A DNA stretch of 64,000 bases from Bradyrhizobium sp. 149 (GCF_023073915.1 NZ_JADPKK010000023.1:682001-746000); one strand, 5' to 3'. Shown: positions 51,624-59,910, counted from the stretch's first letter. Numbers and translations are program-made. The notes: generated by a model not told the origin, from the sequence alone.

Positions 51624-51703
51624 CGTCATTGCGAGCGCAGCGAAGCAATCCAGAATCTTTCCGAGAAGGCAGTCTGGATTGCTTCACTGCGCTCGCAATG
51701 ACG
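51624..51703. repeat. Palindromic intergenic repeat, family 2, in the 51496-51963 gap
   Basis: CGTCATTGCGAGCGCAGCGA ... TTGCTTCACTGCGCTCGCAATGACG with AATCCAGA/TCTGGATT arms. The rest of the 468-base gap between the exported protein and RidA shows no gene or clear regulatory site. Confidence 0.87.
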
Positions 51704-51963
51704 GGTGGATGGATTGCTGCCTCTCCACGCCAGCAGACCGAGGCGGGCCGTCTGCGCTCGCGAACGCCACCTGGCCACCATGCCATTCTGCCCCTGTTTT
51801 GCCCGACAGAGCAAACGAATATTTTGCTTTTCCCGAAGCCTGAAAAAGCCCAATGATTTCTGCTTGATGTCTACTGTGCATGGGGTTGTTTTCGCGTTTT
51901 GTGTTTGAGCGGGCCCGATCTGCCGTTACGCTTGGGCCTCCAGCCCGTCATCCGAGGTGACCC

Positions 51964-52350
51964 ATGCCGATCCAGCATTTTGCGCCCCCGCCGCACGTCA
52001 AGGCGCCGCCACTGTCCTTTGCGACGCGCGCCGGCGATCTCCTGTTCGTCTCCGGCATTCCCGGCTTCGACGCCGGCGGCGCGCTGCCCGACGGCTTCGA
52101 CGCGCAGTTCGCCAACGTCGTCGTCAACATCAAGCGCGTGCTGGCGGAGGCCGGCGCCGGCATCCGCGATCTCGTCAAGGTCAATGTGCTCCTGACCCGC
52201 GCCTCCGATGTCGCCGCCATGAACGCGCTCTATGCCGGCGCCTTCGGCCCACCGCCCTACCCCGCCCGCACCACCTGCGTGGTCCACGCACTGCCCGATC
52301 CGAAGATGCTGATCGAGATCGAGGCGGTGGCGTCGCTGGCCAAAGGATAG
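51964..52350 (+). CDS. RidA/YjgF family protein
   Basis: This 128-residue protein has the Rid fold: 'GDLLFVSGIPGFDAGGALPDGFDAQFANVVVNIKRVLAEAGAG' and 'VKVNVLLTRASDVAAMNALYAGAF', 'PARTTCVVHALPDPKMLIEIEAVASL' (given in parts). The Arg in 'PARTT' is the conserved Rid residue that binds the carboxylate of enamine/imine intermediates. It may deaminate reactive 2-aminoacrylate-type products. It stands alone, close to a small exported gene. Confidence 0.92.
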   Translation: MPIQHFAPPPHVKAPPLSFATRAGDLLFVSGIPGFDAGGALPDGFDAQFANVVVNIKRVLAEAGAGIRDLVKVNVLLTRASDVAAMNALYAGAFGPPPYPARTTCVVHALPDPKMLIEIEAVASLAKG

Positions 52351-52502
52351 GCAAGGGACAGACAAGCGCCAGTCAAGGGATAAGGGTCGTCCGAACAGCC
52401 GACCAACGGCTGACATATCCGTGAACGGTCGCCGCCCCGCTTGCCAGCCGCGCAGATTTGCCGCACCAGTTCCCTTCTCACGTTCTCATCAGGAGATATT
52501 TC

Positions 52503-52763
52503 ATGCGTCGCGTTCTCGCCCTCTGTGCCGTTGCCGGCATCGCCACCTCCGTGTTCGCCGCGCCGGCCTCTGCGGCGGTCGGTTATTACGTGATCCGCTG
52601 GGACAACACCGGCATCTGCCAGGTCTGGAACGAGGACCTGAAGTACAAGCCGTTCCAGTGGGGCGTCTCGACCTACAAGGTCGTCAGCAAGCCGCTCCCG
52701 ACCTTCACGGCCGCCTCGGAGCTCCAGATCAAGCTGCGCGCCGAGCGCCGCTGCACGCTCTAG
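52503..52763 (+). CDS. Small exported hypothetical protein
   Basis: This 86-residue protein has a signal peptide (MRRVLALCAVAGIATSVFAA, A-S-A cleavage) and a mature domain of about 60 residues with 'GYYVIRWDNTGICQVWNEDLK', ending in 'RRCTL'. Two Cys in the mature part could form a disulfide. A GGAG six bases before the ATG at 52503 supports this start over the longer frame from 52458. I know of similar unnamed proteins in bradyrhizobia but no function. Confidence 0.72.
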   Translation: MRRVLALCAVAGIATSVFAAPASAAVGYYVIRWDNTGICQVWNEDLKYKPFQWGVSTYKVVSKPLPTFTAASELQIKLRAERRCTL

Positions 52764-52849
52764 GCCTTACGCGACGAATCGGATTTCAGGGGCGGATCGC
52801 GCAAGCGGTCCGCCTTCTTCTTTTGCGGTCATGCGCATGCTCGACCTAC

Positions 52850-53335
52850 TCACGCGTCCTTGTGCGCGCCGGGATGGATGAGCATGTCGCGCGCGGCGGC
52901 AAGGTCGATGAACGCTTGCGCGCTGCCGCCCCGGTCGGGGTGCGTGCCCTTGGCGGCGCGGCGATAGGCCTGGTTGATGTCCTCGCAGGTGAGCTGCACC
53001 GCGAGCGGCAGGCCGAGCAGCTTGCGGGCGCGATCCTCGCTGGACAATTTCTTCGGTGCAGCATGGCGGCGGCCGAAGCGCGGCGCGGTCAGGTCGTGAA
53101 CGACATCGAGCACCACGCCGAGACGACGCCGGGCCGCCAGCGTGACGCTGTGATCGTCGTTGTCCACGGCCTGGCGCAGCACCGGAAGCGCCTGCTCGGC
53201 AGCCTGCCGCAACATGGTATCGGTGCTGATCCGCACGATCTCGGCGACGAGCCGGCCCGCCTCGGCCCAATCGGCGCCGTCCGCCGACCGCAGGCGTTCG
53301 AGTGCGAGTTTCCAGGATTCAAGCCGTTCCATCAT
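52850..53335 (-). CDS. J-domain (DnaJ-like) protein
   Basis: This protein has about 161 residues from the ATG at 53335 (a TTG at 53353 is also open). An N-terminal helical region (residues about 1-90) is followed by a C-terminal J domain (about 105-155) with the H-P-D motif in 'GTHPDRGGSAQAFIDL'. It would stimulate DnaK, recruiting it to an unknown target through the N-domain. C-terminal placement of J is less common than N-terminal. It stands alone between the small exported gene and an SDR gene. Confidence 0.85.
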   Translation of the reverse strand: MMERLESWKLALERLRSADGADWAEAGRLVAEIVRISTDTMLRQAAEQALPVLRQAVDNDDHSVTLAARRRLGVVLDVVHDLTAPRFGRRHAAPKKLSSEDRARKLLGLPLAVQLTCEDINQAYRRAAKGTHPDRGGSAQAFIDLAAARDMLIHPGAHKDA

Positions 53336-53446
53336 GCGCGCAACGTTTAGCAATCAGGATCAGTATGCCAAGGCCGCCGTTTCCGACCCCTTAATTTCGG
53401 GTTAGCCTTTCATGAAACTTAGAAACGAAATCGGGAGGAAATTGTC

Positions 53447-54214
53447 ATGGCATTGCTCGCTGACCATATCGCCGTCATCACGGGCGCCGGTTCCGGCATC
53501 GGCCGGGCAATCGCGGCCGGCTACGCCCGCGAAGGCGCGCAAGTGGTGCTGCTCGACGTCAACGCCGACACGGTTGCGGAAGCCGCCCAGGATATTCGCA
53601 AGTCCGGCGGCAAGGCCGAGAGCTTTGCGCTCGACGTGACCAACCGCGACGACTGCTTTGCGCTCGCCAAGCAGATCGCCGACAAGGTCGGGCAGGTCTC
53701 GATCCTCGTCAACAATGCCGGCATCACCCGCCGCAATGCCTTCACCGCGGAGCCCGAGACAGTGGCGAAGGACTGGAACGACATCATCTCCCTCAACCTC
53801 AACGGCGTCTTCAACATGACGCAGGCGTTCCTGGCGCCGCTGCGCGCGAGCAAAGGCCGCATCGTCAATATCGGCTCGATCCAGTCCTTCGTGCATCTGC
53901 GCACGCCGAGTTCGGCGGCCTACACCACCTCGAAACACGGCGTGCTCGGCTTCACCAAGGCGCTCGCGGTCGAGCTCGGCAAGGAAGGCGTGCGCGTCAA
54001 TGCGATCGGGCCCGGCTTCATCGAGACCAACATCAACGCCAATGTGCGCGCGAGCAATCCGGCCCTGGTGCAGGCCTTCGTCGATCACACCCCGCTGGCG
54101 CGCACCGGCAAGCCCGAGGACATCGTCGGCCCCGCGATCTTCCTTGCGTCGGATATGTCGGCCTACGTCACGGGAACGATCGTGATGGTGGACGGCGGAT
54201 ACCGGACCGTGTGA
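53447..54214 (+). CDS. SDR family oxidoreductase, FabG-like
   Basis: This 255-residue enzyme has 'TGAGSGIG' (residues about 13-20), 'VNNAGITRR' (N-N-A-G), catalytic Ser in 'NIGSIQSF', Y-T-T-S-K ('SSAAYTTSKHGVLGFTKALA'), and 'GPGFIETN'. This is the classical 3-oxoacyl-ACP reductase/dehydrogenase layout with NAD(P). The genomic setting gives no clue to the substrate. GGAGG precedes the ATG by seven bases. Confidence 0.92.
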   Translation: MALLADHIAVITGAGSGIGRAIAAGYAREGAQVVLLDVNADTVAEAAQDIRKSGGKAESFALDVTNRDDCFALAKQIADKVGQVSILVNNAGITRRNAFTAEPETVAKDWNDIISLNLNGVFNMTQAFLAPLRASKGRIVNIGSIQSFVHLRTPSSAAYTTSKHGVLGFTKALAVELGKEGVRVNAIGPGFIETNINANVRASNPALVQAFVDHTPLARTGKPEDIVGPAIFLASDMSAYVTGTIVMVDGGYRTV

Positions 54215-54437
54215 GCGGGGCGCAACGACGCAGCTACAGTGCGAGCTAAGCCCGCATCACGATGCATCCCAGGCCAATCGCGGCGCCTTCGCGGCAATCC
54301 TGAGGTCAATTGGTGCGATCGCCCGCGGTTAGCCTTTCGTTAACCAAACCCGCGCACCGTAGATCTACGGCTTGGGGGTCGTTGGTTCTCGATCCGCTTC
54401 CAGAGACGGAAGCGGGCGTTGATCGGGAGGTGTGTTG

Positions 54438-54686
54438 ATGACCACTGTTCATGTCGCTGCGTCCGAACCGGGCGCACAATTTCTTGCCCCGAACCAGATC
54501 GTTCCGCTGCTGATCGGCGCGACCGTCGACGAGGTCGAGCGTGAGCTCGTGCTCCAGACGCTCGCGCGCTGCGACGGCAATCGCACGCGCGCATCGCGCG
54601 TGCTGGGCCTGTCGGTGCGCACGTTGCGCAACAAGATCAGGCTCTACGCCGCCTCGGGCATCGAGGTGCCGGCCTATCACGACTAG
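54438..54686 (+). CDS. Fis-like helix-turn-helix protein
   Basis: This 82-residue protein starts at ATG 54438 (GGGAGG nine bases upstream). Its last 50 residues are the Fis/NtrC-C HTH_8 type: 'ATVDEVERELVLQTLARCDGNRTRASRVLGLSVRTLRNKIRLY'. Free-standing proteins of this kind bind DNA as dimers, sometimes as flagellar or nucleoid regulators (FlbD- or Fis-like). A short upstream region contains ATG-free starts (GTG, TTG) just before it. No sigma-54 ATPase is linked. The target is unknown. Confidence 0.8.
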   Translation: MTTVHVAASEPGAQFLAPNQIVPLLIGATVDEVERELVLQTLARCDGNRTRASRVLGLSVRTLRNKIRLYAASGIEVPAYHD

Positions 54687-54758
54687 CGCGTGACGTGCAG
54701 CCGATCGATGTTGATCAAGCCCGCCGCGAGCCCGGGCGGATATTGCTGAGGGACGGAT

Positions 54759-54974
54759 CTATTTCGTCCCGTTCTCGCGTCGCGGCAGCATGCCCATGCG
54801 CTCGAGCTGCCAGCGCATGGCGCGGTACCAGAGATAGCCGACCGCCGCGCCGCACACGGCGAGGATCACGACGTTCGCGCTCGAGAACGAGCCGCTCCAC
54901 CACATCATCCACGCGGTCCACAGCAGCGTGAAGACGATGGCACCTGCTTTCAGCGGAAGAAGAGGGCGGCTCAT
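54759..54974 (-). CDS. Small membrane protein with two helices
   Basis: This protein has 71 residues from the ATG at 54974: 'AGAIVFTLLWTAWMMWWSGSF' and 'ANVVILAVCGAAVGYLWYRAM' are two membrane helices, followed by a basic cytosolic tail ('RWQLERMG'). It converges with the Fis-like gene. Frame is open to 55013, but the upper part has no homologous look. No function is recognised. Confidence 0.68.
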   Translation of the reverse strand: MSRPLLPLKAGAIVFTLLWTAWMMWWSGSFSSANVVILAVCGAAVGYLWYRAMRWQLERMGMLPRRENGTK

Positions 54975-55070
54975 GGTGGTGCTCCGGGTTGTCAAAACCC
55001 CGGCGGACATCATCGCGCGTTGAGACCGTTGCCACCGTGAGCCACATCACGGAACGGAGATGCGAGACGC

Positions 55071-55337
55071 CTAGCCGAAGCGCAGCCGCGAACGTTCCTT
55101 GGCCTTTTCCGCCTCGACTTCACGGTCGCGGGCCGGCGCATGGGTGTGCAGCGACGTCAGGAGCCGTCGCGCAGCCTCCGAGACCTCCGCCACCGCACGA
55201 TCGAAGGCCGCTTCGTTGGCCTGCGAGGGCTTGTTGAAGCCGGACAGTTTTCGAACGAACTGGAGCGCGCTGGCCTGGATCTCATCCTCCGTCGCCTCCG
55301 GCTCGAAGTTGAACAGCGTCTTGATATTACGGCACAT
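55071..55337 (-). CDS. DUF2277 family protein
   Basis: This 88-residue protein begins MCRNIKTLFNFEPEATEDEI and continues 'QASALQFVRKLSGFNKPSQANEAAFDRAV', the exact plan of DUF2277, a small cytosolic family common in Actinobacteria and Alphaproteobacteria. The conserved Cys near the start (Cys2) could bind a metal or cofactor, but the role is unknown. It is a single gene. Confidence 0.9.
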   Translation of the reverse strand: MCRNIKTLFNFEPEATEDEIQASALQFVRKLSGFNKPSQANEAAFDRAVAEVSEAARRLLTSLHTHAPARDREVEAEKAKERSRLRFG

Positions 55338-55500
55338 GCAGCCTCTCCCGATATTTTCCTCAAAGACGATCGGCGAAAACGAAATCCTACATCCTTCCGG
55401 AGAGTTCTGCTAACTTCCGCCGCAACGCGGCCGCCGACCAGAGCCGCACGGGGGAAATCGACATGAAAGCCATGGCAAATCGTCAAAACCATCCAACGGG

Positions 55501-56215
55501 ATGAAGACGAGCTTCCCGAAATACAATTACGACGACATGGTCGAGGCCCAGCATCGCCTGTTGACGGAAGGGCTCGGGGTCAAGCACCTGCGGCTCGTCA
55601 TGGGCAATTCGATGGGCGGCATGCACACCTGGTTGTGGGGGCGAGAAATATCCGAAGGCGATGGACGCGTTGATCCCGATGGCCTCGCAGCCGACCGAGA
55701 TGGCGTCGCGCAACTGGATGCTGCGGCGGATGATGCTCGACACCATCCGCATCGATCCTGACTACAATGGAGGCAACTACACCGGCCAGCCGCGCATGAT
55801 GAAATACGCCATCACCGCCTACGGCATCGCGAGCATCGGCGGAACGCTGGCCTATCAATCGCAGGCGCCGACGGCGGCCAAGGCCGACCAGATCGTCGAC
55901 GAGCGGCTAGCCACGCCGATCACGGCAGATGCCAACGACTTCGTCTATCAGTGGGAGTCTTCGCATGACTACAATGCGGGCGAGAAGCTGGAGGCAATCG
56001 AAGCGTCGTTGCTGCTTATCAATTCGGCGGACGACGAGCGTAACCCCCCAGAGACCGGCATCACGGATGCTGCGATGACGCGGGTCAAGAACGGCAAACT
56101 GTATCTCATCCCGGCGAGCATCGAGACGCGCGGCCACGGCACCACCGGTAACGCAAAATTCTACAGCGAGCAAATTCGGCAGTTTCTACAAACCGTGCCG
56201 CAGCGGACGATGTAG
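55501..56215 (+). pseudogene. Alpha/beta hydrolase (MetX/homoserine O-acetyltransferase-like), truncated and frameshifted
   Basis: Frame one reads 'YDDMVEAQHRLLTEGLGVKHLRLVMGNSMGG', holding the nucleophile elbow G-N-S-M-G. It breaks after 'HTWLWG'. Frame two continues 'EKYPKAMDALIPMASQPTEMASRNWMLRRM' and runs to 56215 with the later Asp ('NSADDERNPPE') and His ('ETRGHGTTG') of the triad. The break is a likely extra G in the run at 55636-55641. In addition the first 120-150 residues of the family are missing before 55501, so even without the frameshift it would be partial. Probably a dead acyltransferase/esterase. Confidence 0.82.
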
Positions 56216-56383
56216 AATTGTCAAGCTCGCCGCCATACCGTGATGCATCATATGCGGCGCCTCCACGCCGCATATTATTTGAGCATGCATTAGGCTGACG
56301 GCTCGGGCTTAATTGCATCAACGATACGAATCGACGCGCGGGACAATCGCGCGCCAATGGCACGACGCGATGAGGAGGATCGC

Positions 56384-56728
56384 ATGCACAGGCTCGTACT
56401 GTGCGTTTGGCTGGCGGCGCTGACGAGCGCCGCGTTCGCGTTCGACAACGGGCAATATGATCACGTCCCGCCCGACGTCCGCGCCTGGTTCAAGAGCGTG
56501 ATCGCACCGAACGGCGTGCCCTGCTGCGACGTCTCAGATGGCTATCGCACGGAGTACGATGTGCGCAGCGGCGCCTATTGGGTGCCGATCGAGGGACAAT
56601 GGATAGAGGTGCCCGAGCGCGCCATCATCCGCGACCGCGGCAATCCGGTCGGCGAGGCCGTGGTGTGGTACGTCCGTCACCGCGGCGCCATCATCATCAG
56701 TTGCTTCGTGCCGGCGGATGCGGTGTAG
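56384..56728 (+). CDS. Exported hypothetical protein
   Basis: This 114-residue protein has a signal peptide (MHRLVLCVWLAALTSAAFA) and a mature part with 'RAWFKSVIAPNGVPCCDVSDGYRTEYDVRSG' (a Cys-Cys pair), 'WIEVPERAIIRDRGNPVG' and a closing 'GAIIISCFVP' Cys. The ATG at 56384 has GAGGAGG six bases upstream and is preferred over 56357. It is a common rhizobial small secreted protein of unknown role. Confidence 0.78.
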   Translation: MHRLVLCVWLAALTSAAFAFDNGQYDHVPPDVRAWFKSVIAPNGVPCCDVSDGYRTEYDVRSGAYWVPIEGQWIEVPERAIIRDRGNPVGEAVVWYVRHRGAIIISCFVPADAV

Positions 56729-56863
56729 CGCGCGACAGCGCCTCGGCGCCGCGCGTCCTGATCTGGTAGGCTCTCTACTGCGCTGATCTGTGGCGGAGTG
56801 ACAAGGGGATAGCGATCGGGCCGAGAGATGATATTCTCGGGCATTCAAATCAGGGAGAACTTC

Positions 56864-57466
56864 GTGACTGATCTTCGCGCCGAAGACCTCGCCACCATCT
56901 ATGCCCAGCCGAGCCCCCGCGTGATCGCGAAAGCGCGCCCGGCGATCGATACGCATGCGAAGAAATTCATCGAGATGTCGCCGTTCTGCGTGCTGGCGAC
57001 ATCGGGAGCGGACGGCAGCGTCGATGCCTCACCACGCGGCGGCGGCGTTGGCTTCGTCCACGTTGCCGGCCCCAACCAGCTGCTGATGCCTGATCGCTCC
57101 GGCAACAACCGGATCGATAGCTTTCGGAACGTCGTCGAAAGCTTGGGCTTCGTGCATCTGTTGTTCTTCGTCCCCGGCATCGACGAGACGCTGCGCGTCG
57201 GCGGCCGCGGCACGCTGTCGGCCGATCCGGACCTGCTCGCCTCGATGGTGGAGTTTGGCAAGCCGCCGCGCGCGGTGCTGAACGTCGCCGTCAACGAAGT
57301 CTATTTCCACTGCGGCAAGGCACTGATGCGCTCGAAGCTGTGGTCATCCGAGAAGGTGCCGCGCTCGGTGATGCCGAGCATCGTCGAGGTGGTCCACGAG
57401 CAGACCGGCCTTGGTGAACCGCAGAGTCAGGAAATCGTGGAAGAGCTCTACAAGACGCAGTTGTAA
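56864..57466 (+). CDS. Pyridoxamine 5'-phosphate oxidase-like FMN protein (PPOX family)
   Basis: This protein has about 200 residues from GTG 56864 (AGGGAGA upstream). It shows the PPOX split-barrel: 'FIEMSPFCVLATSGADGSVDASPRGG' and 'LMPDRSGNNRIDSFRNVVE' (both typical of the MSMEG_1061-like flavin-binding group), and 'GKALMRSKLW'. It may reduce a flavin- or F420-dependent substrate; the group has no common physiological role. The ATG at 56828 would add a short non-homologous start. It converges on bfr. Confidence 0.87.
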   Translation: MTDLRAEDLATIYAQPSPRVIAKARPAIDTHAKKFIEMSPFCVLATSGADGSVDASPRGGGVGFVHVAGPNQLLMPDRSGNNRIDSFRNVVESLGFVHLLFFVPGIDETLRVGGRGTLSADPDLLASMVEFGKPPRAVLNVAVNEVYFHCGKALMRSKLWSSEKVPRSVMPSIVEVVHEQTGLGEPQSQEIVEELYKTQL

Positions 57467-57475
57467 TTGGCGTCC

Positions 57476-57505
57476 CGGCCTGGTGCGCAATTGCGAACCA
57501 GGCCG
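57476..57505. terminator. Hairpin between the convergent PPOX and bfr genes
   Basis: CGGCCTGGT (57476-57484) pairs with ACCAGGCCG (57497-57505). There is no U-tract, so termination is possible but not certain. Confidence 0.45.
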
Positions 57506-57538
57506 ACACGAAGCTTGTGGCAGCGCTAACGCGCCAGA

Positions 57539-58027
57539 CTAATGCCCCTCGCCCTCGAGCCCGCCGACGTGCTTCTGGGTGTAGAGCTCAAGGCCGATGC
57601 GGCCGATCAGATCGAGCTGGGTCTCGAGGAAGTCGATGTGGTGCTCCTCGTCGCTCATCAGCTTCTCGAACAGGTCGCGCGTAACGTAATCCTTGACGCT
57701 GTGGCAGTAGGTTGCTGCCTCCTGATAGAGCGCCCGCGCGCTCATCTCGGCGGCGAGATCGCACTCGATGATCTCCTTGACGTTCTGGCCGATACGCAAG
57801 GGATCGAGCACCTGCATGTTCGGGAAGCCGTCGAAGAACAGGATCCGCTCGGTGAGCTTGTCGGCGTGCTCCATCTCCTCGATGGACTCCTTGCGCCATA
57901 CCTTGGACATGTCCCGCAGGCCCCAATTGTCGAGGAAGCGGTAGTGCAGCCAATACTGGTTGATCGCAGTCAGCTCGTGACGCAGTGCCTTGTTGAGATA
58001 GTCGATGACTTTTGCGTCGCCCTGCAT
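57539..58027 (-). CDS. bfr: Bacterioferritin
   Basis: This 162-residue iron-storage subunit (24-mer) has the four-helix ferroxidase pattern: Glu18-like 'LRHELTAINQYWLHYRFLDNWG', 'EEMEHADKLTERILFF' (haem Met near residue 52, Glu and His ligands), and 'DLFEKLMSDEEHHIDFLETQLDLI'. Mineralises iron and binds haem between subunits. It is downstream of bfd on the same strand and has an Irr-type box (58071) just upstream. Confidence 0.96.
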   Translation of the reverse strand: MQGDAKVIDYLNKALRHELTAINQYWLHYRFLDNWGLRDMSKVWRKESIEEMEHADKLTERILFFDGFPNMQVLDPLRIGQNVKEIIECDLAAEMSARALYQEAATYCHSVKDYVTRDLFEKLMSDEEHHIDFLETQLDLIGRIGLELYTQKHVGGLEGEGH

Positions 58028-58070
58028 GGTTCACTCCAGCTCTTGCAGTCCAAATCGGCCGTAAACCGAA

Positions 58071-58087
58071 TTTAGAACGCTTCTAAA
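58071..58087. promoter_or_regulatory. Iron control element (Irr box) upstream of bfr
   Basis: TTTAGAACGCTTCTAAA is a perfect inverted repeat TTTAGAA / TTCTAAA with a three-base spacer, matching the rhizobial ICE recognised by Irr. It is 44 bases upstream of the bfr start. Assignment to Irr is inference from the known motif. Confidence 0.8.
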
Positions 58088-58160
58088 TGAGTTTAAAGAC
58101 TGGGGCAACCGGCTACAGGGACGCAGCCGGGAAAAAGCGCAGCCGAGATTGCGAAAGATT

Positions 58161-58433
58161 TCAGCAGGCCGCGAGGGCGAACTCGGCCGGCTGGGCCGTC
58201 TCGTCATTGGCCGCCACCGTGTGGTTGTGCGGGCAGCCGGAGCAGCAGGACGTGGCACAGGGGCCGAGCGCTTCGTCGATAATGGTCTTGATCGTCCGCG
58301 CGCAGCGGCCGCATTCGGCGCTACAGCCGAGACACCCATAGACCTGCTTGGCATGGCGCACGGCGTCGTCGGACTCGGCGACGGCGGCGCGGATGTCGTC
58401 ATCGCTCAGCACATTACAGGAACAAACGATCAT
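58161..58433 (-). CDS. bfd: Bacterioferritin-associated ferredoxin ([2Fe-2S])
   Basis: This 90-residue protein starts MIVCSCNVLSDDDIRAA and has the four-Cys BFD-like [2Fe-2S] layout: C4-x-C6 and then C-L-G-C ... C-G-R-C. Bfd delivers electrons to Bfr to release iron. The tail adds a Cys-rich stretch ('CATSCCSGCPHNH') not seen in short Bfd proteins. It is 133 bases upstream of bfr in the same direction, with its own ICE-like pair beyond its start. Confidence 0.9.
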   Translation of the reverse strand: MIVCSCNVLSDDDIRAAVAESDDAVRHAKQVYGCLGCSAECGRCARTIKTIIDEALGPCATSCCSGCPHNHTVAANDETAQPAEFALAAC

Positions 58434-58510
58434 GGAAGCGGCAGGCCCTTTGGTGATGCGCCATCATCGATATTTAAGGGGCCGGCCGGATGCAAAAGGA
58501 AAAAGCGGTA

Positions 58511-58527
58511 TTTGAAGCTATTCCAAA
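58511..58527. promoter_or_regulatory. ICE-like palindrome upstream of bfd (first)
   Basis: TTTGAAGCTATTCCAAA: halves TTTGAAG and TTCCAAA with CTA spacer, near the ICE pattern. It lies about 80 bases upstream of the bfd start. Confidence 0.6.
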
Positions 58528-58542
58528 CTGGCTTGGAAGCAG

Positions 58543-58559
58543 CCTAGAACGGCTCTAAA
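58543..58559. promoter_or_regulatory. ICE-like palindrome upstream of bfd (second)
   Basis: CCTAGAACGGCTCTAAA: halves CCTAGAA and CTCTAAA around CGG. It is 15 bases from the first one, so two Irr dimers could bind side by side. Weaker match than the element at 58071. Confidence 0.5.
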
Positions 58560-58594
58560 ACAGGGCCTTGTGCTGGACCAAGATTGCCGCGGAC

Positions 58595-58900
58595 CTAGTC
58601 GCCCCCACCGCCGCCTCCACCACCACCATCGCCGCCGCCTCCGCAATCCCCGCCACTGCTGCCGCTATCGCCGCTGGAGCAGCTGCCATCGGCGGCCGAG
58701 CTGCCGGACCCATCGCTGGAAAACCAGCTCCCGAGCGAGAAGCCGTCGCTCGTGCCTGTCGGGGTATCGCCGCCACCATCGGCGCCGGCCCCCGCGCGGG
58801 AGCGCCGCTGGCCGCGGTTCTGGAGATGGGTGATCCAGCCGTAGCCGATCGCGAAAACGACCCCGGCAGCGATCAATGCATTTATCATCGCGTTACCCAT
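58595..58900 (-). CDS. Small membrane protein with Gly/Ser-rich tail
   Basis: This protein has about 101 residues from the ATG at 58900: a membrane helix 'ALIAAGVVFAIGYGWI' near the start, a basic turn ('HLQNRGQRRSRA'), then a long Gly/Ser/Asp stretch that ends in runs of Gly with three Cys. The frame is open to 58951; the GGAAGG just before 58900 favours the shorter form. It is divergent from the following Gly-rich secreted genes. Function unknown. Confidence 0.55.
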   Translation of the reverse strand: MGNAMINALIAAGVVFAIGYGWITHLQNRGQRRSRAGAGADGGGDTPTGTSDGFSLGSWFSSDGSGSSAADGSCSSGDSGSSGGDCGGGGDGGGGGGGGGD

Positions 58901-59033
58901 CACGCCTTCCTTGCTGAGCTGCGGCCCATACCAATTGGTCGCCCCCGGCAAAGGTGCCGTTCATTGATCATTGGTAGGAAGTATGGAACTTTACCCCGAG
59001 GAGTTCCCGCGTGTTTGCTCGAAAGGTCAGCCA

Positions 59034-59378
59034 ATGAAGAAGTCGTTCCTGGCAATCGCTGCCGTCACCGCTGTGGCCCTTGCGGCCGGTACACCGGCGC
59101 AGGCGCAACGCGGCGTCGCCGCGGGCGTGGCGGCCGGGATCATCGGCGGCGCTATTGTCGGTGGAGCGCTGGCCTCTCCGTATTATTACGGGACCGGCCC
59201 TGGCCCCGGCTACGCATATGGTCCGGGATATGGCCCCGGCTACTATCCGCCGCGCTACTACGCGCCGGGCCCGGGCTATGTTGCCGACGACTATTACGGC
59301 AACGGCTGCGTCTGGCAGAAGCAGCGCTTCTGGGACGGATATGCCTGGCGCGCCCGCCGCGTCAGAGTCTGCGGCTAA
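59034..59378 (+). CDS. Exported Gly/Tyr-rich protein, paralogue 1
   Basis: This protein has 114 residues from the ATG at 59034. A signal peptide (MKKSFLAIAAVTAVALAAG, A-Q-A cleavage) is followed by a glycine-zipper-like helix ('VAAGVAAGIIGGAIVGGALA'), a Gly/Pro/Tyr-rich middle, and a C-terminal motif 'CVWQKQRFWDGYAWRARRVRVC' with Cys at both ends. The same plan is found in the next gene downstream. It is probably a periplasmic or outer-membrane protein. Confidence 0.78.
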   Translation: MKKSFLAIAAVTAVALAAGTPAQAQRGVAAGVAAGIIGGAIVGGALASPYYYGTGPGPGYAYGPGYGPGYYPPRYYAPGPGYVADDYYGNGCVWQKQRFWDGYAWRARRVRVCG

Positions 59379-59590
59379 GTCGCCGCACGCCGGTTCATTG
59401 CGGATGCGCCGTTCATCTCCGGGCCTGAAAAAGACCGCTTTTTCTCGTCACAGCTCCGTGTGCGTTTACCGCGGATTGACCATTTGCGCGCTTCCTAGCT
59501 GCAAGGCCAATTCCATCAGAGTCTGCGTGAACCTTTGAAACCCCGGGCGCTCCTAACAAGGAGCATCCATCTCTCAGGAGAGCCAAGAGT

Positions 59591-59875
59591 ATGAAGAAGA
59601 CTTTAGTTGCCGCCCTCACGGTTGCGACGATCGCCGGTTCGCTGGCGACCGCCACTCCGTCCGCCCAGGCCCATGACGGCGTCGGCGTCGGCATCGCAGC
59701 CGGCCTGATCGGCGGCGCGATCGTCGGCGGTGCCATCGCATCGAGCCGTCCGGCCTATGGCGGACCGGTTTATGTGGCCGAGCCCGGCCCACCGCCCCCG
59801 CCCTGCTACTGGCAGCGCCAGCGCTACTGGGATGGCTACGGCTGGACCGTCCGCCCGGTTCGCGTCTGCTACTGA
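59591..59875 (+). CDS. Exported Gly-rich protein, paralogue 2
   Basis: This 94-residue protein has a signal peptide (MKKTLVAALTVATIAGSLATA), a glycine zipper ('GVGIAAGLIGGAIVGGAIA') and the C-terminal motif 'CYWQRQRYWDGYGWTVRPVRVC'. It is a tandem paralogue of the preceding gene, with a shorter Pro-rich middle. A strong terminator follows. GGAG lies nine bases before the ATG. Confidence 0.8.
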   Translation: MKKTLVAALTVATIAGSLATATPSAQAHDGVGVGIAAGLIGGAIVGGAIASSRPAYGGPVYVAEPGPPPPPCYWQRQRYWDGYGWTVRPVRVCY

Positions 59876-59910
59876 TCTGATCGCACGGCGTTCATGAGCG
59901 CTGCGATCGA

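Noticed and set aside
55464..55500. ATG with a GGGGGA site upstream of the MetX-like remnant
   Set aside because: The frame reads into Arg-rich nonsense and is not in phase with the hydrolase; it is not a usable start for it.
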